This document shows positions 1-12,352 of a DNA stretch of 64,000 bases, piece after piece. The notes below the pieces were generated by a model. That model did no database searches. It worked only from the letters and a program-made list of their open reading frames with translations, and had not been told where the DNA came from. Origin of the DNA: Chinchilla lanigera (taxonomy: Eukaryota > Chordata > Mammalia > Rodentia > Chinchillidae). Each line of letters begins with the position of its first letter. Position 1 is the stretch's first letter. The DNA lies in contig NW_004955447.1 of the NCBI RefSeq assembly GCF_000276665.1, positions 12,255,024 to 12,319,023 of the forward strand, given 5' to 3'. The position numbers were made by a program, and so were the translations under genes.

Positions 1-430
1 AGCACTGCTTCACAAGTTAAAGTACTAGAAACTCGAAGCCATAGATCACATGTGAGATTGATTCTCTATTGCTTACATGAACAAATCACATAATTTTTTC
101 GAAACACATTTTAGAAATAGGGAAGAAGAGAGAGGAAGGGGGAAGAGGAAGAGAAAGGAGGGGATGTAAAATAGATTCATTTGTGTGTGATTGTGTATGA
201 AGAACTTCAGCTGCTTATAACTCAATAACTAAAAATCTAATGAAATCATATCCTACATAAACAGGAATACATGCTTTAGTATAGAGAAATACACTTCTCT
301 AGGGTGTTTGGTTTGTAGAGTCTTCTTGCAGAAAGACCAAGGAAAGACTGGAGAAATCCAATCATTGAACATCTATATATTGAAAAATTGGCATACTATG
401 TCATGAGTGCCGAACACAAAATATTTATGT
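1..430. other. unique AT-rich DNA with a purine-rich tract
   Basis: No gene or recognisable repeat. About 115-168 is a nearly pure A/G tract (GGAAGAAGAGAGAGGAAGG and similar) that could be a decayed purine microsatellite. No open frame of note. Confidence 0.5.
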
Positions 431-516
431 ACAATGTACATAATAACACTAATTTACAATGTTACAATTAGTGTTACAATAACACTAATTTTTAAATGTA
501 CAAAATAACACTAATT
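431..516. repeat. short repeat cluster with hairpin
   Basis: The motif AATAACACTAATTT occurs three times (from about 443, 479 and 503). One inverted copy (AATTAGTGTTA) lies at 466-476. Arms 444-454 and 466-476 pair perfectly over 11 bp around an 11-nt loop. This is seen directly in the sequence. It is probably local slippage and inversion in AT-rich DNA, and no function is implied. Confidence 0.75.
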
Positions 517-2026
517 TAAGTCTTTAAAAGGATTGGCACCCATTTTATTCAAGTGATGGTGAGACTGATGGAAAAATCACTGACTTCACTCATGAATTCT
601 ATGATTTGTCAAGGGATTAATACTTCGAGCTATTGTCTGTTATGCATAGTCTCTATCGTATGGGACTGAAGTTGAAGAAGATAATGAGCTAGTATGGGAA
701 ATGAACAATATGTACAAATGAGTTATAACCACACTAAAAATGGTCAGTAATGGGGAAAGACATGAGTAGAGGAATGCATTGAAGCTATAAACAGACATAA
801 GGTTATTACTCATTCCCTGAGAGAGCTATCATTCAGAAGTGCATCTTAAAGGATTTGGTTAGCAGGAAAAAGAAAGAAAGAAAATTTAGGAACAGAAATT
901 GAGAAAGCAAACAAAAGAAGTTGGGACTGTACCAAGCATACTGTAAAAGAGACAATAGGAAATATTAAGCAAGGCAAATAGAGTTCTCACTGCAATGTTT
1001 GTATATATTTGTCTAGTGAGTGTGGGCATTTTTAAAGCCAAAGTGTTTATCAGACTTATTTTTCAATAGAATCAGTAAAATTATAGATTTATATATAATG
1101 TAATATATATTTATAATTACTATATTTTAATTACTATATATTTATAATATAATTGCCATATGTATGGAAATTCTGGAAATGATGCAGTTTGTCAGAAAAC
1201 AATTTTAAAGACCAGCTGTGTGTTCTATTGAGTGATGGTAATGAAAAAAAGGATGGAGGAATAGATTTGAGTGAAATATTTTAGGATTCAGAAGTTACTT
1301 TGATGGAAATACGGAATGTGAACAGGGAGTAAAATTAAGAAATGAATCTAGAAAATTATGGAGCTATTGCTTAAATTAAAAATTTTTTAGGAAGAAGTTG
1401 GAGAAATAAATGAATTATTTAGTACTGTCTGTGTAGTATGCTGATGTCACAGTAGCAATACTAAACAATGAATCGGGCATGAAGAACTAGAGTATTGCAT
1501 TAGTGTTGCTCAGAAATGAAGTTATCGATGTGCAGGTCTTAAATTTGTCAGCTGTAAATGTGGCAGGAATAGATTTATGATAATAATGTTGAATAAAACC
1601 AGGCTTTGTTACAAATTGGAAAGTAATATTAGGTGAGAATCTAGAACTGAAATTCTTCAGGAAATGGGATCTTTAAGAATTTTCCTTTAAAGGAAGGACT
1701 CATATTTAACAGAACTAAATGTGAACCTGGAACAGGGGCAGATGGCGTGCATTGTGATGTGTCCTTTTCTTGGTCCATTCATGGATTAAAAAAATTATTT
1801 ATATATAGTTACTGGATACAGTCTCAATGTAGGAATAGTTATGTCAAATTTAAGAAATCCTACAGCAAGCTCCTGTCTCTATTGTTCGATATCAAATTTG
1901 CAGAAATATTTTGAATGTGTCCTTAATTTCCTAAGATAGCAAAATAATGCACCACAAGAAACCCACATGTTTGAGGTGATATAAAATTTTATTTTATTCA
2001 GTGAAACTCATTTTTAATGACACACA
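517..2026. other. unique AT-rich DNA, no gene seen
   Basis: No convincing reading frame and no repeat family I recognise. Positions 1081-1155 are an almost pure A/T stretch with overlapping TATAAT/TATATA words. Such a stretch would give many false promoter hits and is not evidence of one. Confidence 0.5.
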
Positions 2027-2070
2027 AATATATATATATATATATGAGAGAGAGAGGGATGGAGAGAGGG
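2027..2070. repeat. (TA)n(GA)n compound microsatellite
   Basis: About 17 bp of alternating TA (2028-2044) run into GA repeats (2046-2057) and a GGA-rich tail. The tract is pure enough to be variable in length. Confidence 0.9.
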
Positions 2071-5057
2071 AACCAAGGCTATGACACTGATGAAGAAAGT
2101 TTGAGTTATTATGGTTTTTAATCAATTTTATCCTTTCACCATTTTTCCCAAGATAAAACTCAAGGTTGATGACTACTTTCTACATTATCTGCTTCCTGCT
2201 TATCTGTCTTGTGTCGTATAATGCTAGATAAATAGTCAAAATGCTATCTATTATGAAGGAATAGTTTCTTCATTTGAAGAAATTGTCACCACACTTGTTC
2301 TTTGTTCTGAAGCTTCATTAACTACAATCCTAGTCATAAATACGGCAGTGTGAGTACAAGTGGTTGGCCCATTTTCATGTTTTCTTTTTGTTACACATCT
2401 AATTAAGCAAGGACATTTGAGATGGAATATCTGTCTGTTTTGGATTCTGAGTGATGGTAATAAGTATAGCTCCTTTGGAAACCCTGTGTGGACCTAAGAT
2501 GGAAATTCTTCCAGGACCCGTTTATAGAGTAATTAGTAAAATGGGACACACGCAGATATGACAGAAAAAAAATATGTATGATCATTCTCAATGTTTTTGC
2601 TGTCCCTATTTTTTCCAAGCATTTGTAGCCAAGTTAGTACTAATAAATCTGCACACATATTCATACATTTCATTCAAATTCATGGACTCTAAGAAAAAAG
2701 AAATTTGCCTTAAATTCTTGATTTTTGCCTTTACCTGCATATTTGTTGCATTGTTCTTTAGTTGGGGCAGTAAAATAAGAGAAAGTAGAGAATTTAGCTG
2801 TTGACACACCGGATGTCAGAAAGATAAGTTGTCCGTGTCATGGAAACACAGGAGTTTCAGTGTCCCTGGATGCATGTGACGCGTCTAAGATTCCACTGCT
2901 AGATCCTTTTATCCTGTTCAAATATGCAAATGGCAGAAGGATTTTCAGTGACATTTTGCTGCATTCATAACTGATCTCTTCACAATCTGTGACATGGCAG
3001 AGGACTGCACCTTAGTAACTCCTAGGTTACTGATATTTGGACATTAATGATGGGACCTGGAAAACAAAGTATGGAAAAATGAAAGAATTTGGGTGATGTT
3101 TTGCCAGATGAGAAAAAAGCAGACATGAGATAAGTGAGTATTTATCATAGTTTTAATTAGTTCAGTAATAACCAATAAACTATCAAATTACTGGGTAACA
3201 GCTCCTTCAGTTATTGATTTCAAAAATATCACCTCAGAAACCAAGTATAAAAATTTGTCTGGAAAAAGTAAATTTTAAAGAAACTGAGATTTGAATTTTA
3301 GGAATAACCCTAACACAGTGTCCCTGAATATATCCATGAGTAATTCTTTCCCTTTTAAATGAGCATAAGTCATAATGAGAAAATCTATTTAATAAAAACA
3401 AATCTAGGTTCAACTTGTGGAATGAAACTAGCAACAGAATCTCTGCTACATTTTTATTTTAAGAGTAGGAAAAATCTTCAGCCAGCTGAAGAGTCTGGAG
3501 ATTTGGCTGGATAGAGGCGAGAACCCTCTATTACTTTTGTCTCTCTCAAAAATCAATAATTGGGGTTTCAATCTCCTTTAAGGGAATCTGAATTCTTTTT
3601 CTGTCTAAAGAAATAAACTTCCTATGGCCTCTCTCCTATGATTTACAGGTTGTTGGCCTGAGACACTGGGGCAGAAAGTCAATAATCTCTTTTGAAAATC
3701 CTGGTGATACAGAGGCTCATCTAACACAAGGTATGCAACCAGAATCAATCTGCTATTGAGACTTGGTGTTCCTTTCCCTTGCCAGGGATGCCGCCTGGGA
3801 GAACGTCCCTAGAGCTTCTCTTGGTTTACCATCAGCACTTGCTAGAAGATAAGGAATAAAAGACTTTAAGCCATGAAGAATGGTCCACGTATGATGTTTC
3901 AGTTGTCTTATTTCAGCATAGGAAAGAAGACAGATGCTTGCGTTATTTTAAAACAAAGAGACAAGCAGGTAATAAATGAAGAACAATGAAAATTACAAAA
4001 GCTTGCTCTTCTCTTAATAAAAGCTTCCTTTTGTAGGCTGCTAATGTATTGCTATTCTCTTTGCTACTATTTGATGCCCCCATGAACTAAATGTAGACAA
4101 GGTCTGGGGAATAACAAAAACCAAATTAACATCCAGGGAACAAAAAATCAGAGGTTTGTAAGCGATTGTATGCCCTGCATTCATTAACGTAACTTGCAGA
4201 AGTCCCAGTTGTAATCTTGTAAATTGTATTTTAGATACAGTTATAAGAAAATTGGTTTTATTTTCTCTTTCTTTAAGAGTGTGAAAGGCACCAGTTAGGA
4301 AGGATGTAGCTTTTTTTGCTGCTTGCTGCAATAGGTCTAGGAAGTCACTCTGTGACACTGTTGACAATGATGCAACTGTTGGTATTTGTCAAAATAACAA
4401 TGACTCGTAAGTATAATTCTAAAATATCCTTTGCAACCTGATTTTCCAAAAAGAGAAGAACATACTTAAATATATAATATTGTGTTACATGGAAATTCAC
4501 AAAATAAATTTGAGAAAAATGAATAAAAGCAAGTATAATTTTATAATATACTCTTAATCTCATCTGATTGTAAAAAATTGGCTCAGCATATAAATACTAA
4601 GCTTTAATATTTAAAGTCTTGTGAACATAGTTTATGTATTTCTTTAACAAAGGAGAAAAACTGAAAGTATGCAAAATTTAACATTTTGTTAGAAAATTAT
4701 ACCTGTGCATAGACTGAATGTTATGTTCAAAACTTACAAGATATTTTCAGATTTTACCTAATTTTAACAGTAATTATACTTGCTGAACTGTGTGTTACAT
4801 ATTCTGAAGAAATATAGGCATATAAAATTTTTGAAAAATTATATACTTCATAATATATCTTTTTTGGTTTATTAGTTTTTCTTTATGTAAAATCAATGAA
4901 TGACAGAAAATATCTGCTTTAAATCTCTTGAAACTCTTTCACATGAAATCCCTGATATTTGCATTAAGATATATTCTTTTGTTTATTACAGAGGTTAAGG
5001 ATAGCTGGTTTCATATTTCCTCGATGCTTAGAGTTCCATTTCTTTAACTTTCTAGCA
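2071..5057. other. unique DNA, no gene seen
   Basis: The only open frames are short ones (64-108 codons) with no recognisable domain, no codon bias and no supporting splice context; I treat them as chance. An octamer-like ATGCAAAT at 2924-2931 lies in a less AT-rich patch (2820-3020). A single 8-mer is not enough to call a regulatory element. Confidence 0.45.
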
Positions 5058-5269
5058 CAGTAATTCTCAAACTTTAGGTAACTTTAGTAGTACTTGGAGA
5101 ACTTACTGGAAATTTAGAATCTTGGGTCCCAAAACCTCAGAGAATGTTGGACAGAAGGACAGAGCCAGAGCCAGAGGGCAGACATAAGTGGGTAATTTAA
5201 ATTTTATTCCCTAAAGTCACCACATTTATGGAGATTCTGATGCAAAACTCAGTTGTTTGAAAAATGCTG
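5058..5269 (+). mobile_element. MER5A-like hAT-Charlie DNA transposon remnant
   Basis: The left end (CAGTAATTCTCAAACTTTAG), the TTGGGTCCCAAAACCTCAGA block and the right end (GATTCTGATG... then GTTTGAAAAATGCTG) follow the order of the non-autonomous MER5A element. Its ends are inverted CAG...TCTCAAA / TTTGAGA...CTG. The centre is diverged and carries extra sequence (about 5146-5200). MER5A has no coding capacity. The family call is from memory of the consensus, and no 8-bp target duplication could be confirmed. Confidence 0.55.
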
Positions 5270-5840
5270 TGGCTGAGTCATGCTATGACACATTTCATCA
5301 TTTATAAAATGCAAATAAAGATCGATGCATCTCCGGGATTGCTTTTAATCTTAGGTGAGAGACTGGATGGAGTGAATATAGAACGCCTATCACAAACGGC
5401 GCAGATTCCGACCCTCACTGTCTGACTTACTGAGTTTATTCGCACAGCTGAAAATACACATGAGAAAAAACCTTTGAACATGGAAAAATGCATGCATTTA
5501 CCATTTGGCCAGATTGTTGGGGACATCTAGTCTGCTCCCCTCCAAAATCACACAAATACTCTAAGTTTAAAAAAGAGTTGGGAGAAAAAATAGAGGAAAT
5601 ATCCCAATGTGTCTTTAGCCAAGTATTGGCCCAAAGAAATGCGTGTACCGAGCCTTCCTTGGTGGGAGGCCAACGGATGAGTGTTTACACACAGCATGGG
5701 TAAGCTTGGAGCAAGAGCTTACGTGTAAAAAAAGAAGAGAAAACTACTTCTTAAAAACCCCACTTCATCCTTTCAGTTACAAAAGCATTCCATCACATTT
5801 CAAACAAGTGTTATCAACAAATATGGTAAATGTTTAGGCT
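5270..5840. other. unique DNA, moderately CpG-bearing
   Basis: No gene seen. About 5320-5440 keeps several CpGs (ATCGATG, TCCGGG, GAACGCC, AACGGCGC, TCCGACC), unusual in this AT-rich window. Short overlapping frames on both strands (60-75 codons) have no recognisable content. Confidence 0.4.
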
Positions 5841-5845
5841 TAAAA

Positions 5846-6232
5846 AAAAATACAGTAAAAGACACATTGCCATTAACCACGCTCAGGGCACTCCCTGTCC
5901 ACAAACATACTTACGCTGTCATTTCTACTTTCCCAGGCAGATCTGGGTCTCGTCTTTCAGGCATGCTGCCTGGAGGATCTCAATCCATTCCTGCTATGGA
6001 GTCATATCTGATAAGTGGGTTGGGTGAGAAGACTGTTTTTATGAGTGCCATTCTGTTGGTGCCACGGCAGCACTCACTGTATTTTTGATCACACCTCTCG
6101 AAAACACACTCACAAAAGAGGGCTTCCAGAACCGCTTCAGAAAGTGGCGAGATGGATGAGTGTGTTTAAAGTGTGGGGTAGTAATTTGAGAGGGATTAAT
6201 AGCAAAGTGTTTTTTACAGTGAATATCTTTTT
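5846..6232. mobile_element. mariner-derived inverted-repeat element, copy A
   Basis: Two arms face each other. The left arm (about 5846-6000) reads on the minus strand, and the right arm (about 6113-6232) on the plus strand. Both decode, through stops and shifts, to the same C-terminal pattern. The right arm gives EGFQNRFRKWRDG. The left arm gives KDETQICLGK, a stop, then KYVCGQG. Both then run into a matching non-coding end (TTAATGGCAATGTGTCTTTTACTGT against TTAATAGCAAAGTGTTTTTTACAGT). Mariner/Mos1-type transposases end in F-Q-x-C-F-x-x-W...W-x-x-C...G-E-Y-F-E-G. The foldback architecture is seen directly; the mariner assignment is inference from motifs. The element is inactive. Confidence 0.55.
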
Positions 6233-6240
6233 TACATTTT

Positions 6241-6369
6241 ATTTTATTTGTTTTGTTTTGTTCAGAGATAGGGTCTCCCTATGTAGTGCCGGCTAGCCTT
6301 GAACTCAATGCGTCCTGCCTCAGCCTTCCCCGTGCTGGGATTACAGGCATGTGCCACCACACCGGGCTC
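6241..6369 (-). mobile_element. B1 SINE (antisense)
   Basis: The minus strand reads as a 7SL-derived B1. The plus strand shows the reverse-complement signature: a T-rich start, AGATAGGGTCTCCCTATGTA, CCTGCCTCAGCC, GTGCTGGGATTACAGGCATG and CCACCACACCGGGC. The copy is about 125 bp, moderately diverged, with its A-tail side (here T-rich) at the left. It abuts the mariner-like element on its left. Confidence 0.9.
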
Positions 6370-6944
6370 GTTCTTCTTTATATTTTAACATTCACTGTGA
6401 AGGGCTCTGACCACTGCCATCCTGACTACAGACCCCTCTCCTCCAACCCCAGCACAGCTGCACGCATTGGTGCGTATCATTACCTGCCCTGCTGCTTATA
6501 TCAACTCATCCCATTATTCAGTCTTGCTGCTGGGATGTCTACTACTTCCTGAAATTTCTCAAGCCTCGTCCTTTGAGCAAGCACCTGTGGCAGGTCCCAC
6601 AAGCCCTTTCGCTGACCTTCTCATGCCCACTCACGACCCCGTAAGAGACCATAGCCTGTATGATAGTTTTTGCTCTGGCTTGTTCTGAAACAAACCTGTC
6701 CTGTTGAGCCTGTACCTCTTTTGTTTTCCTTTCTTTTCCCTAACATGCTGTTTGATCACCCCCTTTTCTGGTTTGTTTGCTGTGGCAATTTTTAGGGATA
6801 TATTCAATAGAAAAAGTCACTCTTTTTCTATTTAGAGAAGAATATACATAGTTGTGAAGGAATGTAGGGGAGGCTGTATCACCAGGGAAAAAAGTTTTGT
6901 TGGGACAAGAGGATCAAGAAAATGTTAAGGAACAAGCTTGAGGA
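6370..6944. other. unique, C/T-rich DNA without a gene
   Basis: A C- and T-rich stretch (6400-6780) with short chance frames. I see no splice-framed exon and no repeat that I recognise. It leads into a GAAA microsatellite. Confidence 0.4.
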
Positions 6945-7228
6945 TAGAAAGAGAGAAAGAAGTAAAGAAAGAAAGANNNNNNNNNNNNNNNNNNNNNNNN
7001 NNNNNNNNNNNNNNNNNNNNNNNNNNNNNNNNNNNNNNNNNNNNNNNNNNNNNNNNNNNNNNNNNNNNNNNNNNNNNNNNNNNNNNNNNNNNNNNNNNNN
7101 NNNNNNNNNNNNNNNNNNNNNNNNNNNNNNNNNNNNNNNNNNNNNNNNNNNNNNNNNNNNNNNNNNNNNNNNNNNNNNNNNNNNNNNNNNNNNNNNNNNN
7201 NNNNNNNAGAAAGAGAAAGAAAATATTT
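6945..7228. repeat. GAAA microsatellite spanning an assembly gap
   Basis: AAAG/GAAA repeats stand on both sides of the N run (GAGAAAGAAG...AAAGAAAGA on the left, AGAAAGAGAAAGAAAAT on the right). The gap therefore probably represents unassembled or unreadable tetranucleotide repeat. Open frames that cross it are artefacts of translating N. Confidence 0.85.
6977..7207. other. assembly gap (231 N)
   Basis: A run of N; no sequence is available. The true length is unknown if the gap size is an estimate. Confidence 0.99.
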
Positions 7229-10200
7229 TTTGCTGTGTGTTTATACAAGTTTCCAGTGGCATACTAATAAAATTTGGGAGGTTTAGACAAGTGCAATATG
7301 AATTATAACAGGAATCACTAAAATATGTGTGTTCTGCTATAATCTGTCATTTTTTTGCTAATGCCTCAAACTTAATTTCATTATAGTCCTTAACTCTCAT
7401 CTGCACCTGCCAATATTTCAATGGAGATCAAGCCAAATGTTTGCTGTCTAAATGTCTATACAGGCACTTCTGGAAAAAAGTAATATAATTGTAAAATATT
7501 GACACTGCTGTAAGCATTGCTATAGAGAAATATTAGTGAGAATTCTCAGCAGTTATTGACTGAAAAAATGTAAATAAGCCTGACGGTGAGTGTTGATTTA
7601 TTGAAGGGTCTTTAAATCTAAAAGAAAGCTAAAGAAGACGAGATGCTCAGCATTACTGGGCTTCATCTCTCCGGATGCATGGTCTATTTACGCGGGGAAT
7701 GCAGGCCCGGGAGATCCAGAGCAATTTAAGTGGCGTGAGCAGGGAAGCACGGAAAAAATTTCTCCCGAACGACTCCAGTTAAAAAGATCTCAAAGAAAAT
7801 ATCTGATTGTTTTAAATTATGGTATTTAACAGTCCTTCAAGTGGTTTAATGACTGCCATTATGATAATAAATAAAAGATTGTCTGTATTGGTTAGCTTTA
7901 TTCTTGCTGAGAAAAAAAATTGCTGATATCCACAATTTATAAAGAACACATAATCAAAACATAAAGGCACTTGAGTTTCTAAAGTAAAAGAATAAATTCC
8001 AAATTTATGAAAAAGAAAAAATACTTTTGTACTATGAGAAAATAAGCTAAAATTTTTGAATGAGGGCTATCAACACTCCCAATGGATGTTATAGTCATTC
8101 ATTAAAAAAAAAATAAAATGAAAACATATCCATGGCATGCAGATACAGACATACTTTTCTTTTGAATATTCAATTTTGTGAGATTTTATACAAAGAAGTT
8201 GATTCTTCTTCAGACTTTGGAGAACCTGCCCTGAGGTGTTTAACTGTTTAACCGAGACACACAGCTTCCTATGTTCAACAGTTTAATTCATTTTAAGTTA
8301 CTCTATGCATAATAGCTCAGGAAGAGTCACTGGTCTTCTGACAATCTTTGTGGAGTTGTAGAAATTGACTGATCTTTCCTCTTTGATATTCCAGAATTAG
8401 CAATGAGTTGGATCCCTGCTAATCAGTGATCCATGGCAGCTACGCAGGTGAGTGATCAAATCTCCGATGGGAAGGACAAAGAAGATTGAGCCTGTCATTC
8501 ATTCAACGTCTAGGCAATAGTACAGCGCAGTCAGTGACCTTGTATTGCAGTGAAATTTAACCTGAATTGCCATGGGAATTCCATGATCATAGAATTTCTC
8601 AATTTTGAATAATGATTGATGTAACATTTCTCGAATTATGGAGATTGAATAACACTGTACCCATATGTAAATAAAATTGCATATTACACTGCAATGCTGG
8701 ACTGTTAAAGATAGGACTTGGTGCTACTAAAAGTAATGCAGGAGGATAATGAAAACCTGCCAGCACTCCACTCGCTCTTCTGCACATGCTGCTCTTTTCT
8801 GAGGCACAGATCTGGCTGCATTTCGTGGGTGGCCACTGGCATGGCGAAACCTGGCCAAATGCTGGAGAAATATAAGATACAAGGAAGAAGAAATGCAGGG
8901 TGTAATGCAGAGTATCAGGCTGACTGCGGGATGAGAGAGCAGTATCATGGTACCTCACAGTGCTCTTACGGCTCTACAGGTGCTTGTGCACTTTGGCAGG
9001 ACACTGAAAATGGGAAGACAATGATGTTAGAGCACTTATTACTGGCTATTTTCATTTGCCATGGGGATACTAAAGTAGGACTATTGAAGAACCTGAGGTT
9101 CAGATACTTACATTCAGATATGAAGTTTTAGATCTTCTAGGTTTAGGTCTTCAACAAACTTTAATATGCATTTTGAGTCATGTGAGGAGACACACATTAG
9201 CTACTATGTTACAAGAGCTGGAGAAGGAAAGATAAATGCAGGCTTTGGATATTTTGGATCTTCCCTGCAATTAATTATCTCATTTTATGACACTGAGAAT
9301 TGCCTTTATTACAATTTTTCAACTAATCAAAGGCAAAATCTTCAAAACTATGGAAAAATGAAAATTCCAATATGCTTTTTAAAAAAAAAGTTAGTGTATA
9401 TAACATAAAGCTTATTTTTTACTACTTTCAGTATTTGTCTGTATAATTGTAAAACTTTGATAAGGAGCATCTGAGTCTCCAATTTACAAAAGGCCAAATT
9501 TGTAAAACTTTTTAAAAGATAGGAATTACACAATACATATTTTTCTATTTATACAATTATACACTTATATTTATATATTCACATGCGTGCATTACTCACA
9601 TATTTACTCATTTATATTTATGCTCTTCTTTAATAAGAAAATAAACTAATCCTCTACTTACAGACTCAAAACTACCCAAAGAAACACAATATAAAGATTA
9701 CTCAGACAAGATAATTCCTTTTAATCCCTCAATCTGAGGGGACTCATTTACATATTTTTACAAATCAAACACTGTAAAAACAATTTAGCTTATAATGTCA
9801 CAAATCATATGGACAATTAAACAACATTGCTTAAGTTCTGGCTAACAGCTAGCTAAAGGCTGTGCCAATTTCCACTGCTTTTCTTTGAGGTTTTATTTAC
9901 TGTTCTCTTAAAAATAACATAACCTGAATATCATAAATATATTTGGGCTTTTCTATTCTGGTTTTTGCGAGATCTGAAGCATTTTTATCTATTTGCAAAG
10001 AAGTTTACAGCAGAAGCAAATCATAACAGCAATCAAAACCTGAAATCACCCTGAAAATCTATTAGTTTCCTTCTAGAAATACCAATGGGTTGATTAAACT
10101 GAAAATAACTTGTGAAACTACAAAGCTTTCAAATTACTACCACCAACTGAGAAGGGCTGCATACAGAAAAGACAAGACAAATACTATTTTATTGAATTAT

Positions 10201-12180
10201 TTCAGTACATGAATATTATTATATTAATAATTTGTACAATCCCTCTAAGCATAGTTCCTAAATATACTCTGCCTTATTTTAATTTTAAAATGCATAACTT
10301 CCTGTTTTTTAAAAGTCATTTCAAAAGTTCTAGCATTCCCAACCTATTCGTTGACCATATATTGACTAGGAATATTCACTCCCCATATATTCACTAGGCA
10401 TATACTTTATGCCGGGTCCTCTGTTAGTTACTGTCATGGCAAGGTAAAGCAAGATCTTATAAAGATCTTATAAAGCAGGATCTGTTCTGTCCTCACAGAC
10501 CTTCTGTACTCATAAACCTTATTTTCTACAGAGGGATGTTAGAGAATTATATAAAGTGAGATAATAGAATAAAATCAAACCAAATAAAATAATAAAATAT
10601 GAGTTCATGAATACTGATTGGAAAGCATAAAATTCTGTGGGTGTGAACATAACGAGTTCTTGATACAGTGTAGTTACTAAAGGAGAAATAATTATATCTA
10701 CGAAGTATTGCTGAGACAGCAGACCATTGATATCACTCAAGCTCATTGTTTTCTTTAGTTTGCAATGTAGTCATTGCCAGTATTTTATGTTTCATTTTAA
10801 TTATTTCTCAGTAGTAACTGTTGCTCCTGTCTCATCTATATCCCTTCAACCTTGCCACTGCAGTGCCTGCTGAGAACACCTTTAATTGCCAGCACCTACA
10901 TTTCTTTGTTTGAAAAGTTCCACTGGAATTTTTTGGATTCCTCTTCATCTACCTTTGTAGTAATTTAAATATACCAGAGAGTGCACAAGTCAATAAAACA
11001 GTGGCAAGAATTTTCTAAAAAGGAAGATTTACATGACCAACCGATTAATATATCTACCAGTTCAAATGTTGTAAATAATGGGTAAAATGTTATATGTCTT
11101 GAAAAGGTGAATATAAATATGGGTTATTTTATATCCTATTGGAAGTAAAGAATTAAAATGAGAGATTAATAAAGTTAGGGTTATATATTTCTTATTCACT
11201 AAGTCTCCAGCATATGAGACTGATATTTAGTAAGAATTACTAAGCACATTAAAGTAAAAGATCAGATAATTATTGAATCTTTTTCTAAAGACATGGTAGT
11301 ACTATGGCATTTGAGACTATGCTATATAGGCCGTTTATTGTTTAAGAAAATGTGCCATTTATCGATGTTAGAAAGTATATGATGTTGGAAATATTAGGCG
11401 TCTCAAGTAAAGAGCCTACTTAATATAGCACAAGGACACAATGTTGAATGACTATCAGATTAAAGGTGATGTTGATTTACAACGCCGGAAAGGCATCGTG
11501 AGCTTTAGAGAAGAGATACAAGCAGGGCCCGTGCTGTTTCCTGCAGTGCAGTAGTACTTAGCGTAGCAGAAAGGTTACTGCCATTCATTTAAACAAAATG
11601 GGCATTTTATGTACCTTCAAACTGTCAAACAAGATGCTGTTGAGCAATGCTTTTGTCGAACATTATAAAGGGCATGAGTAACGGGGGCGGGGGAGGAGGT
11701 AAGAAGAGAGAAAAAGCTATTTCATCTATTGATAGCCAACCCAAGAGAAAAGCTATTCTCTCTCTAGCCTGATATCAAGTGACTTTTTAAATGACCCTAG
11801 CACTTTCTCCTCAAAGAATGTCTTTCTAGGTGGGCAATTCAAGCATTTATTATTGTGTCGATGGGGAACTAAAAGAAAAAAAAAAAACATGAAGGTTTCC
11901 TTGCAGTACACTATTTTGCTAGACTCAGCACAAAGAAAATCTGAAGCCCTGTATTATTTAACAGGGTCCTCTGATTGGAAAATATCAGTAACTCCAGTAG
12001 CATGAGTGGATCAAACTTTGGATCTAGGGTCCCAGGGTGACCAAAAGATTGAAATAAATCATATCTCACTGCCTAATGTTTTTATTTGTACTCATAAAAG
12101 AATATGTTACTGTGAATAATTCACTGGTTTAAGTTTGAAGCAATAATTATAACACAACCATTACCATAGAGTAGATTTTT
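7229..12180. other. unique DNA, no gene seen; one CpG-retaining patch
   Basis: No recognisable exon or repeat. 7635-7790 is less AT-rich and keeps CpGs (GACGAG, TTTACGCGGGG, GGCCCGGGAG, GGCGTGAG, CCCGAACGAC). A 137-codon open frame at 8718-9131 (+) has no recognisable domain and unremarkable composition. G-rich ACGGGGGCGGGGGAGGAGG at 11681-11699 is a small isolated patch. The rest is ordinary AT-rich sequence with short chance frames. Confidence 0.4.
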
Positions 12181-12352
12181 GAGGATTTACCTTATACTAG
12201 AATGACTCATTAAATAGTTTGTTAGCTTATGTTATTCTCACAGCTACCTAATATTAAGTTATTACTATCTCTATTTCACAAGCAGGAAAAAGCAAGCTTT
12301 AGAGTGGTTAAGTAAGTCTTCCTAGAATAAACAACTCGGGAGTATGACCGCC
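12181..12352 (-). mobile_element. MIR (or MIR-like) SINE remnant, antisense
   Basis: The plus strand follows the reverse complement of MIR. It has TTATTCTCACAGCTACC, then ATTACTATCTCTATTTCACAAGCAGGAAA, then GTGGTTAAGTAAGTCTTCC, corresponding to 'ctcattttacagatgaggaaa...gaggttaagtaacttgcc'. Strongly diverged, as expected of an ancient mammalian SINE. Confidence 0.55.

Noticed and set aside
1081..1155. TATA-box-like words as a promoter
   Set aside because: The stretch is nearly pure A/T, so TATAAT/TATAAA words are expected by chance and no transcript start context is visible.
6879..7308. Open frames of 107-128 codons on both strands
   Set aside because: They exist only because the N run is read as codons without stops; the real residues on either side are GAAA-repeat translation.
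8718..9131. 137-codon frame (+)
   Set aside because: No recognisable domain, no splice signals that frame it, and a competing 119-codon frame on the opposite strand covers the same slightly GC-richer DNA. Most likely chance.
11681..11699. G-quadruplex
   Set aside because: Only two G runs of three or more are present within a short distance; four are needed.
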